This document shows positions 47,115 through 56,019 of a DNA stretch of 64,000 nucleotides, piece after piece. The translations under genes were made by a program, and so were the position numbers. The notes below the pieces were generated by a model. That model saw only the letters and a list, made by a program, of their open reading frames with translations, did not search any database and had not been told where the DNA came from. Origin of the DNA: Erwinia phyllosphaerae (lineage in GTDB: Bacteria > Pseudomonadota > Gammaproteobacteria > Enterobacterales > Enterobacteriaceae); contig NZ_JAHSPF010000009.1 in the NCBI RefSeq assembly GCF_019132875.1, forward strand, positions 62,001 to 126,000, in the 5' to 3' direction. Position 1 is the stretch's first letter; the number at the start of each line of letters is the position of its first letter.

Positions 47115-47996
47115 CTAATCGGTTCGAATACGATCCAGCGCCTGCTGCCAGCGGAAAGGCGTTAACTGCTGGTAGCGCACGCCTTTTCTGGCCAGCGCGT
47201 CAACCAAACCTTGCTGGGTGCAGGCAATCCCTTCGCTCATTGCCGGAGATACATTGACGTCTTTCAGCGTCTGCACCACTTCCCGCATCTCTTCCGCGCG
47301 GCGCTGTCCATGCTCGGCAACGCGACTAACCAGATAATCCGGCAGCGCGTCGTTCCAGCCCAGCGAAGGAAAACTGGCGTGCAGTGAATCCAGTACCGCC
47401 TGCTCCACGCCGTACTGCCGGGCGGCGCTCAGGCATTCGGTAGTCAGCGCTTCCAGTCCCTTAATCATGATGCTACGACACATTTTAATAGCCGATGCCT
47501 CGCCCACTTCGCGGCTACGGTAGCGGCCGTTAAGCCCCAGCGCAGTTAATTCGGCACTGGCTGTTTCTGCCGTTGGGCCGCCGATCAGCAAGGGTGTCTG
47601 CATACCCTTTGGCGGCACGGGTGCCATTACCGCGACGTCGATATAGGCAGCGCCAGCCGCTTCGACAACGCTTGCGGCAGCCTTTTTAGTGGCCGGTGCG
47701 ACAGAGTTAAGATCGAAAAAAGTCTGGCCGCTTCGCAGATCCGCCGCCGCTTCCTGCGCCACGTTTAGTGCTTCGGCAGCGGTGACGGCAGAAAAGATCA
47801 GCCGGGCATCACGTAGCGCATCGCTTAACGAACTGGCGACGCGTACGTTGCAGGCGGCAGCTTTGCTCTCCATTTCCCGACGGGTTGCGGGCTGCGTTAG
47901 TTTGCGATCCCAGATGGTGACAGCCGCATTTTTTGCCAGCCCGGCGGCAAAAATAGCCCCCGCTTCGCCAAAGCCAATAATCGTAATCTTGTTCAT
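47115..47996 (-). CDS. NAD(P)-binding dehydrogenase with DUF1932 domain (6PGDH-like), gal cluster
   Basis: 293 residues from the ATG at 47996, overlapping the galD stop (TGATG). Rossmann domain with Gly-Phe-Gly-Glu-Ala-Gly, catalytic-type Lys in Ala-Ile-Lys-Met-Cys-Arg-Ser, and a C-terminal DUF1932 domain (about 190-260). It belongs to the 3-hydroxyacid/6-phosphogluconate dehydrogenase superfamily. It is the last gene of galB-galC-galD, so it should act on a pathway intermediate or a related aromatic-derived acid. The standard gallate route has no obvious step for it. Confidence 0.82.
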   Translation of the reverse strand: MNKITIIGFGEAGAIFAAGLAKNAAVTIWDRKLTQPATRREMESKAAACNVRVASSLSDALRDARLIFSAVTAAEALNVAQEAAADLRSGQTFFDLNSVAPATKKAAASVVEAAGAAYIDVAVMAPVPPKGMQTPLLIGGPTAETASAELTALGLNGRYRSREVGEASAIKMCRSIMIKGLEALTTECLSAARQYGVEQAVLDSLHASFPSLGWNDALPDYLVSRVAEHGQRRAEEMREVVQTLKDVNVSPAMSEGIACTQQGLVDALARKGVRYQQLTPFRWQQALDRIRTD

Positions 47997-49090
47997 CACG
48001 CTTCTCCATACTGCTCGGGCCAGATGTAACCTGGGATCTGCACATCGCCAGAAAAAATTAGCCTTGCCGTACGCAGCAGGCCCGCACCGGTAAGCTGATG
48101 TTGCGAGTCACGCTGAAGCAAAACGCTAAATTCTCCGCCCGGATGCTCCACGCTAAGCCGCTGATCGCGTTCATTACTGATTCTCGCCAGGCCATCCGCC
48201 ACGCTACCCGGCAGCAGGCAGGCGCTGGCCACGCTGACCGCGCCCAGCACCCCGATTGAAGCGTGGCAGCGGTGCGGAATAAAAGTGCGGCTGCTGATTG
48301 TGCCGCCCGCACGCGGTTCAGCCAGCAATGTCATTTTCGGCACGGTGCGCTGGCTAACGTCGCCCAGATTCATGCGCGGGCCTGCCTGCAGGCGAATAGC
48401 TTCAAGGTGCGCTTTTAGCTGCTCATCGTTATCCAGCTGCTCGCGAGTTTCGTAGCCGCTGCGCCCAAGATCCGCCGCGCGAAGCAGCACGACCGGCATA
48501 CCGTTGTCGATACAGGTGACCTGTACACCGTCAAAAAGGTCGCGGACATTGCCGGTCGGCAGCAGCGAGCCGCAGCTCGATCCGGCGATATCGCTAAAAT
48601 TCAGCAACACTTCCGCTGCGGTGCCCGGCACGCCGTCAATTTGCAAATCGCCGTCGTAGTCGATTTCGCCGTGCGGCGTGGCCAGTTGCGCCGTAGCCAA
48701 CTGCCCGGTATTTTCCATAAAGATGCGCACTTCGGTAACGGGCCTGCTGGCGGCCACCAGCCCACGCTCCACGGCAAACGGGCCAACCGCAGCCAGGATA
48801 TTGCCGCAGTTTTGTCCGTAGTCCACGCTGGCCCGATCGACGTTAACCTGAGCGAAAAGATAATCTACATCGGCATCAGGGCGCGTTGACCGACGGATAA
48901 TCGCCACCTTGCTGGTGAGCGGATCGGCGCCGCCCAGGCCATCGATCTGGCGACGGTCTGGCGATCCCATCACCGCCAGCAGCACGCGATCGCGAAGATC
49001 TTTATCCTGCGGGAGATCTTCGGCCAGAAAGCAGGCGGCTTTTGACGTGCCGCCGCGCATCAGCAGACAGGGAATTCGGCGCTGGCGCAT
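47996..49090 (-). CDS. galD: GalD, 4-oxalomesaconate tautomerase (PrpF family)
   Basis: 364 residues. PrpF-type fold with Met-Arg-Gly-Gly-Thr-Ser-Lys-Ala near residue 12 and the catalytic-type Gly-Gln-Asn-Cys-Gly-Asn segment at about residue 95. In gallate degradation GalD isomerises the keto product of GalA to the enol substrate used by the hydratase GalB. It starts 2 nt after galC and ends overlapping the dehydrogenase gene. Confidence 0.9.
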   Translation of the reverse strand: MRQRRIPCLLMRGGTSKAACFLAEDLPQDKDLRDRVLLAVMGSPDRRQIDGLGGADPLTSKVAIIRRSTRPDADVDYLFAQVNVDRASVDYGQNCGNILAAVGPFAVERGLVAASRPVTEVRIFMENTGQLATAQLATPHGEIDYDGDLQIDGVPGTAAEVLLNFSDIAGSSCGSLLPTGNVRDLFDGVQVTCIDNGMPVVLLRAADLGRSGYETREQLDNDEQLKAHLEAIRLQAGPRMNLGDVSQRTVPKMTLLAEPRAGGTISSRTFIPHRCHASIGVLGAVSVASACLLPGSVADGLARISNERDQRLSVEHPGGEFSVLLQRDSQHQLTGAGLLRTARLIFSGDVQIPGYIWPEQYGEA

Positions 49091-49092
49091 GA

Positions 49093-49806
49093 TTACCCCT
49101 CCAGATCGTCGAGCGTTTCTACGTAGCGCAGCCCTTTTTCCGCCAGCCGCGCGCGCATCTGATAAATATCCAGGCCCAGCTCGCCATTTGCCATCCGGGC
49201 ACGTTTGCTCTCTTCCAGCTCTTCACGCTGACGCGCTTTGTCGGCCACGTGCGCGGCATCGGCGCGTGCGACCACCACTACGCCATCGTCGTCGGCCACG
49301 ATGACATCGCCTGGCATAATCAGCTGTCCGGCACAGACCAGCGGTACGTTAACCGATCCCAGCGTCTCTTTTACCGTGCCCTGAGCGTAAACGGCCCGTG
49401 ACCAGACGCCAAAATCCATCTCGCGCAGCGTTCGCGTATCGCGTACGCCGTGGTCGGCGATTAGACCCACCACGCCGCGCGCCTGTAGCGAGGTCGCCAG
49501 CAGGTCACCAAAAAAGCCATCCAGACAAGGTGAACCAGGCACCGCCACCACGATATCGCCGGGCTGACACTGTTCAACCGCAACGTGAAACATCCAGTTA
49601 TCGCCCGGTGCCAGCAGTACCGTTATCGCGCTACCGGCCAGGCTTTTGTTCTGCTGAATGGGCCGAATAGCGGGATCGAGCAGCCCTTTGCGGCCCTGGG
49701 CTTCATGTACCGTCGCCACGCCCGAAACCGCCAGCGCGGCGATATCCGCCGCATCCGCCCGCTGGATATTACGTACCACTACGCCTTTCTGCGTAAGACC
49801 TTTCAT
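49093..49806 (-). CDS. galC: GalC, 4-carboxy-4-hydroxy-2-oxoadipate aldolase
   Basis: 237 residues of the HMG/CHA class II aldolase family (RraA-like fold). Val-Ala-Val-Pro-Gly-Ser, Gly-Asp-Leu-Leu-Ala and Asp-His-Gly-Val-Arg-Asp-Thr, with the Arg-Asp pair that binds substrate and Mg2+, are all present. It splits the hydrated ring-cleavage product into pyruvate and oxaloacetate. Its ATG overlaps the galB stop (ATGA). Confidence 0.92.
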   Translation of the reverse strand: MKGLTQKGVVVRNIQRADAADIAALAVSGVATVHEAQGRKGLLDPAIRPIQQNKSLAGSAITVLLAPGDNWMFHVAVEQCQPGDIVVAVPGSPCLDGFFGDLLATSLQARGVVGLIADHGVRDTRTLREMDFGVWSRAVYAQGTVKETLGSVNVPLVCAGQLIMPGDVIVADDDGVVVVARADAAHVADKARQREELEESKRARMANGELGLDIYQMRARLAEKGLRYVETLDDLEG

Positions 49807-50540
49807 GACAGATCCTCCGTTACGCGTGGGAAGATGCTTTGGTAGCCTTCGCCGTAAATGATATCGCGTGCCGCCGTGATACCAACGTTACGTTTAGCCT
49901 GCACGCCTCGCTGCTGCGCCACGCGGGTATAGTATTCCCACAAATGTTCCTGACCGGCCATGCACTGGATAGCAGCATACTTTTTATCCCAGACGCTGGT
50001 GATATCCAGCAGAACGTCCGGCTTCCAGTGGCACTGTTCCGGCTGATGCGGTTCAAAGCAGTAAACGGGCGGCGCCGCGATAATTTTTTCGCCGGGGCGA
50101 TAGCCTTCCGCCTGGGCAATGATACGGGCTTCCTGCGCCAGGTTTGTCGCCATAGGGTGATCGTAGTTATAAGGATCGTGCAGAGAATGGGTCAGCACGA
50201 AATGCGGCTGGATGCGACGATAGACGTCGGCCAGGCGAAACAGTGCCTCTTTATCGGCGCGTAACGGATAGTCGCCCATATCAAAAAATTCGATGCTGGC
50301 ACCAAGAATATCAGCGGCAGCCTGGGCTTCTGAGCGTCGCGCCTGCTTCACTTTTTCTTCCGTCATTTCGCCTTTGCGCCAGAGTTTGGCCGATTCGCCG
50401 CGCTCGCCAAAAGAGAGGCAGACAACGTGTACCTGATAACCCTGCTGCTGGTGCAGCGCAATGGCACCGCCAGCTCGCCAGACAAAATCAGCGGAATGGG
50501 CGCTGACCACCAGCGCGGTTTTTATCGAAGTTTCAGTCAT
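49803..50540 (-). CDS. galB: GalB, 4-oxalomesaconate hydratase (PIG-L fold)
   Basis: 245 residues from the ATG at 50540; the frame extends upstream to 50741 without a family-like start. The metal-binding N-terminal motif is [13 protein letters not shown], the variant of the PIG-L deacetylase motif found in GalB-type hydratases, followed by Thr-His-Ser-Leu-His-Asp-Pro near residue 120. It hydrates 4-oxalomesaconate in the gallate pathway. First gene of galB-C-D, divergent from galR with 126 bp between the starts. Confidence 0.9.
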   Translation of the reverse strand: MTETSIKTALVVSAHSADFVWRAGGAIALHQQQGYQVHVVCLSFGERGESAKLWRKGEMTEEKVKQARRSEAQAAADILGASIEFFDMGDYPLRADKEALFRLADVYRRIQPHFVLTHSLHDPYNYDHPMATNLAQEARIIAQAEGYRPGEKIIAAPPVYCFEPHQPEQCHWKPDVLLDITSVWDKKYAAIQCMAGQEHLWEYYTRVAQQRGVQAKRNVGITAARDIIYGEGYQSIFPRVTEDLS

Positions 50541-50666
50541 GTCCAGGCTCCTTTGCGTTTTCTTTATGCTGGCACTTCGCTCCGGCTGACGATAATTCAT
50601 TTGATTGCAGCAGGTATGCGTTTTATTTATATTGCCGATTGGGTCACGCAAAAGACGAGGCGAAAA
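50541..50666. promoter_or_regulatory. galB-galR divergent promoter region
   Basis: 126 bp between divergent starts, the normal site for LysR-type operators. AT-rich centre (ATAATTCATTTGATTGC and TTTTATTTATATTGCC). No operator half-sites could be assigned with confidence. Confidence 0.5.
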
Positions 50667-51890
50667 ATGGTGCAGCAAGTCGACCGGCAGGAACTGATAA
50701 ACCTGATGCAGGTCAGAGCTTTTTGTCAGGTAGTGACGCACGGCAGCGTATCGAAGGCGGCAAATGAATTATTTCGTACCCAGTCGGCTATTACGCGGGC
50801 CATTCACGATCTGGAAGAGACGTTGTCCACGCCGCTGTTTGAACGTCATGCGGGCGGAATGCGGCTGACCGATGCCGGGAAATGTATTTTGCCGCGAGCG
50901 GAGAGGGCGCTGGCGGAGCTGCACCTGATCCCGCAACTGCTGGCCCGGCTTTCCGGAAAAAACTGGCGAGGCGAATCTGAACCGCTGTGGTTGTTTAACG
51001 TCCGCCGCCTGCAAATTTTCGTTACCCTTTGCCAGACGCGACACATGCAGACGGTGGCAATGAAGCTGGGGCTGAGCCAGCCTGCCGTCAGCGCCGCGCT
51101 GAAAGTATTGGAAAACGGCGCGCAAACGGCACTGCTGGAACGTTCACCGCGCGGCATGGCCCCTTCGCTGGCCGGACAGGAAATTGAACCTTCCATCCGT
51201 CGTGCGCTAAACGAGCTACGCCATATCCCTGCCGATCTTGCTGCAAGAAAAGGAATTTTGCAGGGAACGGTCAGGATTGGGGCGCTACCGCTGGGCAGAA
51301 CGCGACTGCTGCCGCAGGCCATCGTAAAGCTGACCAGCCGCTATCCCGGTGTCAGAGTGGTAACCAGCGAAAGCGCGTGGGAAATGCTGAGCGCGGAGAT
51401 GCGCTCTGGCGATATCGATTTTATTTTTGGCGCGTTGCGAGACAGCAACACCCTTAAGGACATCAGCAGCGAAACGCTTTTTTCGGAAGAAATGGTGCTG
51501 GTGGCCCGACGCGACCATCCTTTAACCCGGCAGCCGCTTGACCTTCAGATGCTGCGCGAAGCGCGTTGGGTGCTGCCGCGTTCCGCCACGCCCGCCCGCC
51601 ACCTGCTCGACAGCTGTTTTAATGCGATGGGCATGCCCGCGCCCGATCCGGTGGTGGAAAGCGGCGATCTGGCGCTAGTGCGCGGCCTGCTGCGTGATTC
51701 CGATATGCTGACCGCCGTTTCGGCGCATCAGCTGGAAGTGGAGCTGGCATCGGGAGAACTGGTAGCGCTGCCGACAGCCCTGCTGGATACCCGGCGGGCC
51801 ATCGGCCTGAGCTATCGTGCAGGCTGCCTGCATTCACCTGCGGCACAAGCGCTGATTGGTTTTCTGCGCGAGGTTTGCCAGCCTGGGTAA
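50667..51890 (+). CDS. LysR-type regulator of the gallate cluster with two HTH domains
   Basis: 407 residues from the ATG at 50667 (GACGAGG upstream), about 100 more than usual for LysR proteins. Two winged-helix domains are seen: HTH1 at 14-73 (Gly-Ser-Val-Ser-Lys-Ala-Ala-Asn-Glu-Leu-Phe-Arg-Thr-Gln-Ser) and HTH2 at 112-171 (Met-Gln-Thr-Val-Ala-Met-Lys-Leu-Gly-Leu-Ser-Gln-Pro-Ala). The substrate-binding domain runs from about 197 to the end. Divergent from galB and convergent with galA, it is the likely activator of both operons, with gallate or an intermediate as inducer; this is inference. Equivalent by position to galR of Pseudomonas putida. Confidence 0.88.
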   Translation: MVQQVDRQELINLMQVRAFCQVVTHGSVSKAANELFRTQSAITRAIHDLEETLSTPLFERHAGGMRLTDAGKCILPRAERALAELHLIPQLLARLSGKNWRGESEPLWLFNVRRLQIFVTLCQTRHMQTVAMKLGLSQPAVSAALKVLENGAQTALLERSPRGMAPSLAGQEIEPSIRRALNELRHIPADLAARKGILQGTVRIGALPLGRTRLLPQAIVKLTSRYPGVRVVTSESAWEMLSAEMRSGDIDFIFGALRDSNTLKDISSETLFSEEMVLVARRDHPLTRQPLDLQMLREARWVLPRSATPARHLLDSCFNAMGMPAPDPVVESGDLALVRGLLRDSDMLTAVSAHQLEVELASGELVALPTALLDTRRAIGLSYRAGCLHSPAAQALIGFLREVCQPG

Positions 51891-51941
51891 AAGATACGTC
51901 GCGAACGCGCATCGGATGATCGCCTCGGCAGGCAAATCTGT

Positions 51942-52321
51942 CAGGCTGGTTTTCCTGCTGCGGAACAAAGCATCTATATCAGGCCGGTTTTCCTGCTACG
52001 GAGCAAAGCATCTACATCAGGCCGGTTTTCCTGCTACGGAATAAAGCACCTACATCAGACCGGTTTACCTGCTACGGAGCAATGCATCTATATCAGGCCG
52101 GTTTTCCTGCTGCGGAACAAAGCGCTTACATCAGGCTGGTTTTCCTGCTGCGGAACAATGCATCTACATCAGGCCGGTTTGCCTGCTACGGAATAAAGCA
52201 CCTATATCAGGCCGGTTTTTCTGCTACGGAACAAAGCATCTACATCAGGCCGGTTTTTCTGCTGCTGAGCAAAGCGCTTATATCAGGCTGGTTTGCCTGC
52301 TACGGAATAAAGCACCTGCTG
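51942..52321. repeat. Ten-copy 38-bp tandem repeat array
   Basis: The marker CAGGCCGG (or CAGGCTGG, CAGACCGG) recurs at 51942, 51980, 52018, 52056, 52094, 52132, 52170, 52208, 52246 and 52284, exactly 38 bp apart. Copies differ by a few substitutions only, and no spacers separate them. Each unit holds a short CAGG...CCTG inverted pair. The array fills the space between the convergent genes galR and galA. The tenth unit lies in the last codons of galA, and the galA stop (52283-52285) spans the boundary of units 9 and 10. Confidence 0.95.
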
Positions 52322-53542
52322 ATTGCGCGTTTTCTGGAATTCTTCCAGCGACTGGCCGCGCATCGCCGAGTAGATATGCAGATTGGAAACGCCAACTACC
52401 GCGCCCAGCTTTTCCAGCAGGAAAAAGCTGACGCCATAATGGATCATGCCGCGCCAGTCGAGCTTGTTCAGCAGCTGCTGTTCTTCCTTAGTCAGCCCCG
52501 CTTCGTCATACAGCGCCTGCGGCGTAGCTTTAAAACGTTCGCGCCAGGCTGGCTGGATCATTTTGTGCAGGAAGCGGTTAATACGTAATGCCTTCAGGCT
52601 GCGCGCTTGTGTAAAAGGCCAGGTTCCCGGCAGTTTCTCAACGCCGCTAAGCTGTAGGTTAATTTTGTCGCGCTGGCGCTGATGGACTTCCGCCGGCGCT
52701 TCTCTGGACTGGTTTTCCAGAATCAGCGTGGCGATGCCGGTCATTGAAGGCAGATAGTAAGCCTGATGCAGCTTCTCAACCTGTGCCGACAGCGCGCCGC
52801 GCATAATCAACCACATAATGACTTCAGCGCCTTCCAGCCCGCCAAGCGTGGCGTATTCCGCCAGGGTAATTTCGGTCAGGCGCTGCGGGTCGTTAACCAG
52901 CATATCGACAAACTGCGCGTCCCAGTCCGGATTATTAAAACCGCAGCGTTCGCCGTGCACCTGATGTGAAACGCCGCCCGTCGCGACAATCGCAACCTTA
53001 AGATCTTCGGGATAGCTTTCGATAGCGCGACGTAGCGCCTGGCCCAGCTTGTAGCAGCGCGCCGCGCTTGGAATAGGGAACTGCAATACGCCAACCTGTA
53101 ATGGGACAATCTGCATCGGCCAGCCGTTTTCGTAAGGTAACAGCGCCGAAAGCGGCGAAAATAGCCCGTGGTCCAGCGGCTTGTCCTGAAAGAATGACAT
53201 ATCAAATTCATCCGCCATCAGGCTGGAACCGATATGCTGAGACAGCTCCGCATGGCCCTGCACGGGAGGCAGATCGCGTGGACCACCGCCTTCGTCCGCC
53301 ACCGCATAGCTACTGTCGATGCCGAGCGTAAAAGCGGAATAGTGATCGAAGAAAAAAGAAGTGACATGATCGTTAAAGACATAGACCAACACATCCGGCT
53401 TTTTTTCTTCCAGCCAGCGCTGCATGGGTGCGAAGCCATCAAAAATAGGTGACCAGGCCGCTTCCTTCTGCTTATGGTGATCAACGGCAAAGCCAATAGT
53501 AGGCGTATGTGAAACCGCCAGTCCGCCAATAATTTTCGCCAT
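52283..53542 (-). CDS. galA: GalA, gallate dioxygenase
   Basis: 419 residues from the ATG at 53542, the length of known gallate dioxygenases. The LigB-type catalytic domain has His12 (Ser-His-Thr-Pro), His59 (Phe-Asn-Asp-His-Val-Thr-Ser) and a later Gly-Gly-Val-Ser-His-Gln. A C-terminal LigA-like domain follows from about residue 285, which distinguishes gallate from protocatechuate enzymes. It opens the gallate ring to 4-oxalomesaconate using Fe(II) and O2. It starts 15 nt after galT. The last ten codons lie in the 38-bp repeat array. Confidence 0.92.
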   Translation of the reverse strand: MAKIIGGLAVSHTPTIGFAVDHHKQKEAAWSPIFDGFAPMQRWLEEKKPDVLVYVFNDHVTSFFFDHYSAFTLGIDSSYAVADEGGGPRDLPPVQGHAELSQHIGSSLMADEFDMSFFQDKPLDHGLFSPLSALLPYENGWPMQIVPLQVGVLQFPIPSAARCYKLGQALRRAIESYPEDLKVAIVATGGVSHQVHGERCGFNNPDWDAQFVDMLVNDPQRLTEITLAEYATLGGLEGAEVIMWLIMRGALSAQVEKLHQAYYLPSMTGIATLILENQSREAPAEVHQRQRDKINLQLSGVEKLPGTWPFTQARSLKALRINRFLHKMIQPAWRERFKATPQALYDEAGLTKEEQQLLNKLDWRGMIHYGVSFFLLEKLGAVVGVSNLHIYSAMRGQSLEEFQKTRNQQVLYSVAGKPA

Positions 53543-53557
53543 TTTAAGCCTCTTCAC

Positions 53558-54937
53558 TTATCGGTTATTGAAGGTGCGCGACAGGGCTGGCAGATCGTTC
53601 AGCCCGGCGCCTTTTATCTGCCGGGAAATCCGGACGTTTTTGTGTTGAATAATGGACAGCGCCGCTAACAGAGCCGGCAGCGCTAAAATGATAAAAATCG
53701 TCGACTGGCCTGGAAAGATTCCCAGCAGCACGCCGCCCAGCGAGGAACTAAGTATTGCCCCGCTGCGGCCAACACCGTGCATCCAGCATACGCCAGTGGC
53801 GCGCATTTCCGTGGGGTAGAAGACAGGAGAAAAAGCCTGTAGGCCATTTTGCGCGCCGTTAATACAGATGCCGCTGATAAACACCAGCACTGCCAGCGCG
53901 GCGGGACCAAAACCCCAGATACCTTGCACCAGCAGACAGATACAGCCCGCCAGATAAAACAGGCCAATAACATATTTGGCTTTCAGGCGATCCATCAATG
54001 CGCCGACCAGCAGGCCTCCGAGCGCGCCACCCAGTTGAAAAAGCCCGGAGACAATGGCAGCGCGTTCAAGCGATACGCCGCCGGAACGCAGAATGGTAGG
54101 CAGCCAGCCGTTCAGCAGATAGATCACAAACAGGCCCATAAAATAGGTCAGCCAGAGGATCAGCGTACCGCGTGCGTAGCCACCGGAAAAAAGCTGTAAA
54201 ACGCGTGCTTTTTTCGGCATCACCGGCGCATGCAGCACAAAAGCAGTAGCAGCGGTAAAATGCCCGCCGATCTTATTGAGCGTGGCGGCTATTTTTTCGC
54301 GGCTAACCTTATTCACCACCATATACATGGCGGATTCCGGCAGCATAAAAAGGAGCACGGGCAGCATTAACAGCGGTACCACGCCGCCAAAAATCAGTAC
54401 CGATTGCCAGCCAAAATGGGGCAGCAGCGCGGCGGCAATAAAGCCGCTCATGCCGGAGCCAATATTAAATCCGCCATACATGATGGCAATCGCCAGGCTG
54501 CGACGGCGTTCCGGCATATATTCCGCCAGTAGCGTGACGCAGTTCGGCATAACGGCCCCCAGCCCTAGCCCGGTCAAAAAACGCAGCAAAGCCATTTCGA
54601 AGGGCGAACGGGCAAAAGCGCTGGCCAGGCTAAAGCAGGCAAAACCGCTAATGGCGAGCAGCAGGATCTTTTTACGTCCATAGCGATCCGACCAGGGCCC
54701 GGCAATCAGCGCGCCAAGCGCTACACCAAACATCGCCGCGCCCAGAATTGGCCCCATTTCGCTACGGGATATATTCCAGCTCTCAATCAGGGCCGGAGCG
54801 ATAAATCCCATCACGGCGGCATCATAGCCGTCAAAAAAGATGATGGTGAAACACAGGGCTAAAATCAGCCACTGTTTTGCGGAGATGGGGCGGGAATCAA
54901 TCCACGCTTTCACATCAACAATGTTGTTATCGCTCAT
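53558..54937 (-). CDS. galT: GalT-like MFS transporter (aromatic acid:H+ symporter family)
   Basis: 459 residues from the ATG at 54937; the in-frame ATG at 54964 gives an odd extension. Twelve membrane segments. The AAHS signature is visible as Phe-Phe-Asp-Gly-Tyr-Asp-Ala-Ala-Val-Met-Gly in helix 1, and MFS motif A as Gly-Pro-Trp-Ser-Asp-Arg-Tyr-Gly-Arg-Lys-Lys. Probably imports gallate with protons. Heads the galT-galA operon. Confidence 0.87.
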   Translation of the reverse strand: MSDNNIVDVKAWIDSRPISAKQWLILALCFTIIFFDGYDAAVMGFIAPALIESWNISRSEMGPILGAAMFGVALGALIAGPWSDRYGRKKILLLAISGFACFSLASAFARSPFEMALLRFLTGLGLGAVMPNCVTLLAEYMPERRRSLAIAIMYGGFNIGSGMSGFIAAALLPHFGWQSVLIFGGVVPLLMLPVLLFMLPESAMYMVVNKVSREKIAATLNKIGGHFTAATAFVLHAPVMPKKARVLQLFSGGYARGTLILWLTYFMGLFVIYLLNGWLPTILRSGGVSLERAAIVSGLFQLGGALGGLLVGALMDRLKAKYVIGLFYLAGCICLLVQGIWGFGPAALAVLVFISGICINGAQNGLQAFSPVFYPTEMRATGVCWMHGVGRSGAILSSSLGGVLLGIFPGQSTIFIILALPALLAALSIIQHKNVRISRQIKGAGLNDLPALSRTFNNR

Positions 54938-55337
54938 AAGCACGCTCTCTGTTTTTTTTATCAATGCCGGGTCTGAGTAAAAAAAATGCTCTGGTCCCAG
55001 GACTGACAGCAGGCTTTAAAAAAACTGTTTGAGGTAAGGGTTGTTGTATTTTTTTATATAAAACAAATAATTAAATTTAATGCATTGCGAGCTGGCCATA
55101 CCAAATTAGGCGGCAGGCTGGCCTTTGTCTGCCATAAAATGGTTATAGAGATATGAGTTTTGTTTATTGTGTGAGGCGCATCGCTTTCTGTGGTGTCGTT
55201 AATCGAGCCGGACGGGACCATTTCTGAGAATGGTGTATTGCCAGCTAAAGATGGGTAGATGATTTGGTCGTTACGCAATTGGCAAAAGTGAGTTGTAAAG
55301 AGGTAAAGGCGCTATTTTTGCACGAGTTTGCATTTAG
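54938..55337. other. Upstream region of galT up to the hok/sok repeats
   Basis: About 0.4 kb, AT-rich near 55030-55080, with no recognisable gene. It should contain the galT promoter. It ends where the first hok/sok repeat unit begins. Confidence 0.55.
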
Positions 55338-55482
55338 TGATTAAACCTGGAGACGCTGTTGCACGGTTTATCGAGTGCTCACGCAACTCTGGCTTTTGTC
55401 GCTGGGATAAAAGAAGAAGGGGAGTAAACTGCGCGGCGGGTGCTCTGGATCTTTCGGTCCTGAGCATACGCAAGGGACAGAA

Positions 55483-55541
55483 AGAGAAAGACCCCACCTG
55501 ATAAAATCAAAGTGAGGTCAACCCTTATGCGTAGCAACATA
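55483..55541 (-). ncRNA. Sok-like antisense RNA 1
   Basis: Predicted on the minus strand, opposite the hok leader and the mok start. Promoter elements TTGCTT and TACCTT, 17 bp apart, lie just upstream within the mok frame. The 3' terminator is GACCTCAC/GTGGGGTC (55490-55519) followed by TTTCTCTTT. About 59 nt, matching the size and position of Sok in hok/sok systems. Sok blocks mok translation and so hok. Confidence 0.78.
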
Positions 55542-55589
55542 AAGGTAGCCTTTTACCTGCTGAAAAGCAACGGAGGAGGAAGCCAGTGA
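55527..55589 (+). CDS. Mok-like leader peptide 1
   Basis: 20 codons plus stop, overlapping the hok start (its TGA uses bases of the hok GTG). In hok/sok systems mok is the leader frame whose translation allows hok translation. Peptide Met-Arg-Ser-Asn-Ile-Lys-Val-Ala-Phe-Tyr and so on; function regulatory only. Confidence 0.72.
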   Translation: MRSNIKVAFYLLKSNGGGSQ

Positions 55590-55741
55590 AGGCAGCAAAG
55601 TTACTCTTTTTGAGCCTGATCGTATTCTGTGTAACGCTGTTGATATTTACATGGATAACGCGCGGCTCACTGTGTGAACTCAACATCAGACAGGGAGAAA
55701 CGGAGGTTGTCGCCAGCCTGGCTTACGAAGCCGGAAGGTAA
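55586..55741 (+). CDS. hok: Hok-family type I toxin, copy 1
   Basis: 51 residues from a GTG with GGAGGAGGAAG upstream. One N-terminal transmembrane helix (Leu-Ile-Val-Phe-Cys-Val-Thr-Leu-Leu-Ile-Phe-Thr) followed by the Hok signature Leu-Thr/Ile-Arg-x-Ser-Leu-Cys-Glu and the ending Val-Val-Ala-Ser-Leu-Ala-Tyr-Glu-Ala-Gly-Arg, with the two conserved Cys. Hok proteins damage the inner membrane from inside. Encoded with Sok and mok. The proteins of all three copies are identical; only synonymous changes are seen. Confidence 0.92.
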   Translation: MKAAKLLFLSLIVFCVTLLIFTWITRGSLCELNIRQGETEVVASLAYEAGR

Positions 55742-55860
55742 GGGCAACCCGGCGGCGGGATCCGTCCCGCCGGCCGGATGTTGCGGCATGATCCGCGAGC
55801 ACCCTTTCTATTTTTCCGCTGCCAGATTACTCAGGCATAAAATCATTATTCAGGTTTTAA

Positions 55861-56019
55861 ATGACTTACGCTTTTATCGGTATCGGTATCGGTATCGGTA
55901 TCGGTATCGGTATCGGTATCGGTATCGGGATTGGTGTCGGTATCGGTGTCGGTGTCGGTATCGGTATCGGTATCAATGTCGGTGTCGGGATTGGTTCGGC
56001 CGTCAGGACAATCTTTTGA
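55861..56019 (+). CDS. Hypothetical (Ile-Gly)n repeat peptide 1
   Basis: Open frame of 52 codons starting ATG ACT TAC GCT TTT, then 20 dipeptides of Ile/Val-Gly (one Asn for Gly), then Ser-Ala-Val-Arg-Thr-Ile-Phe. It is encoded by the hexanucleotide GGTATC/GGTGTC satellite, which in this frame gives a hydrophobic Gly-rich peptide. A weak CAGG lies 7 nt before the ATG. It may be a chance frame through a satellite, but unit 2 keeps the same start and end with 16 dipeptides. Not a recognised family. Confidence 0.4.
   Translation: MTYAFIGIGIGIGIGIGIGIGIGIGVGIGVGVGIGIGINVGVGIGSAVRTIF
55876..55995 (+). repeat. Hexanucleotide satellite (GGTATC)n, unit 1
   Basis: 20 consecutive hexamers of GGTATC with GGTGTC, GGGATT and AATGTC variants. 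Sits between hok copy 1 and unit 2. Every frame gives dipeptide repeats (Ile-Gly, Tyr-Arg, Val-Ser; Asp-Thr and Ile-Pro on the other strand). Confidence 0.95.

Noticed and set aside
51942-52321. 38-bp repeats considered as a CRISPR array
   Set aside because: Units are directly adjacent with no spacers, they show ordinary substitutions, and no cas gene is present in the window.
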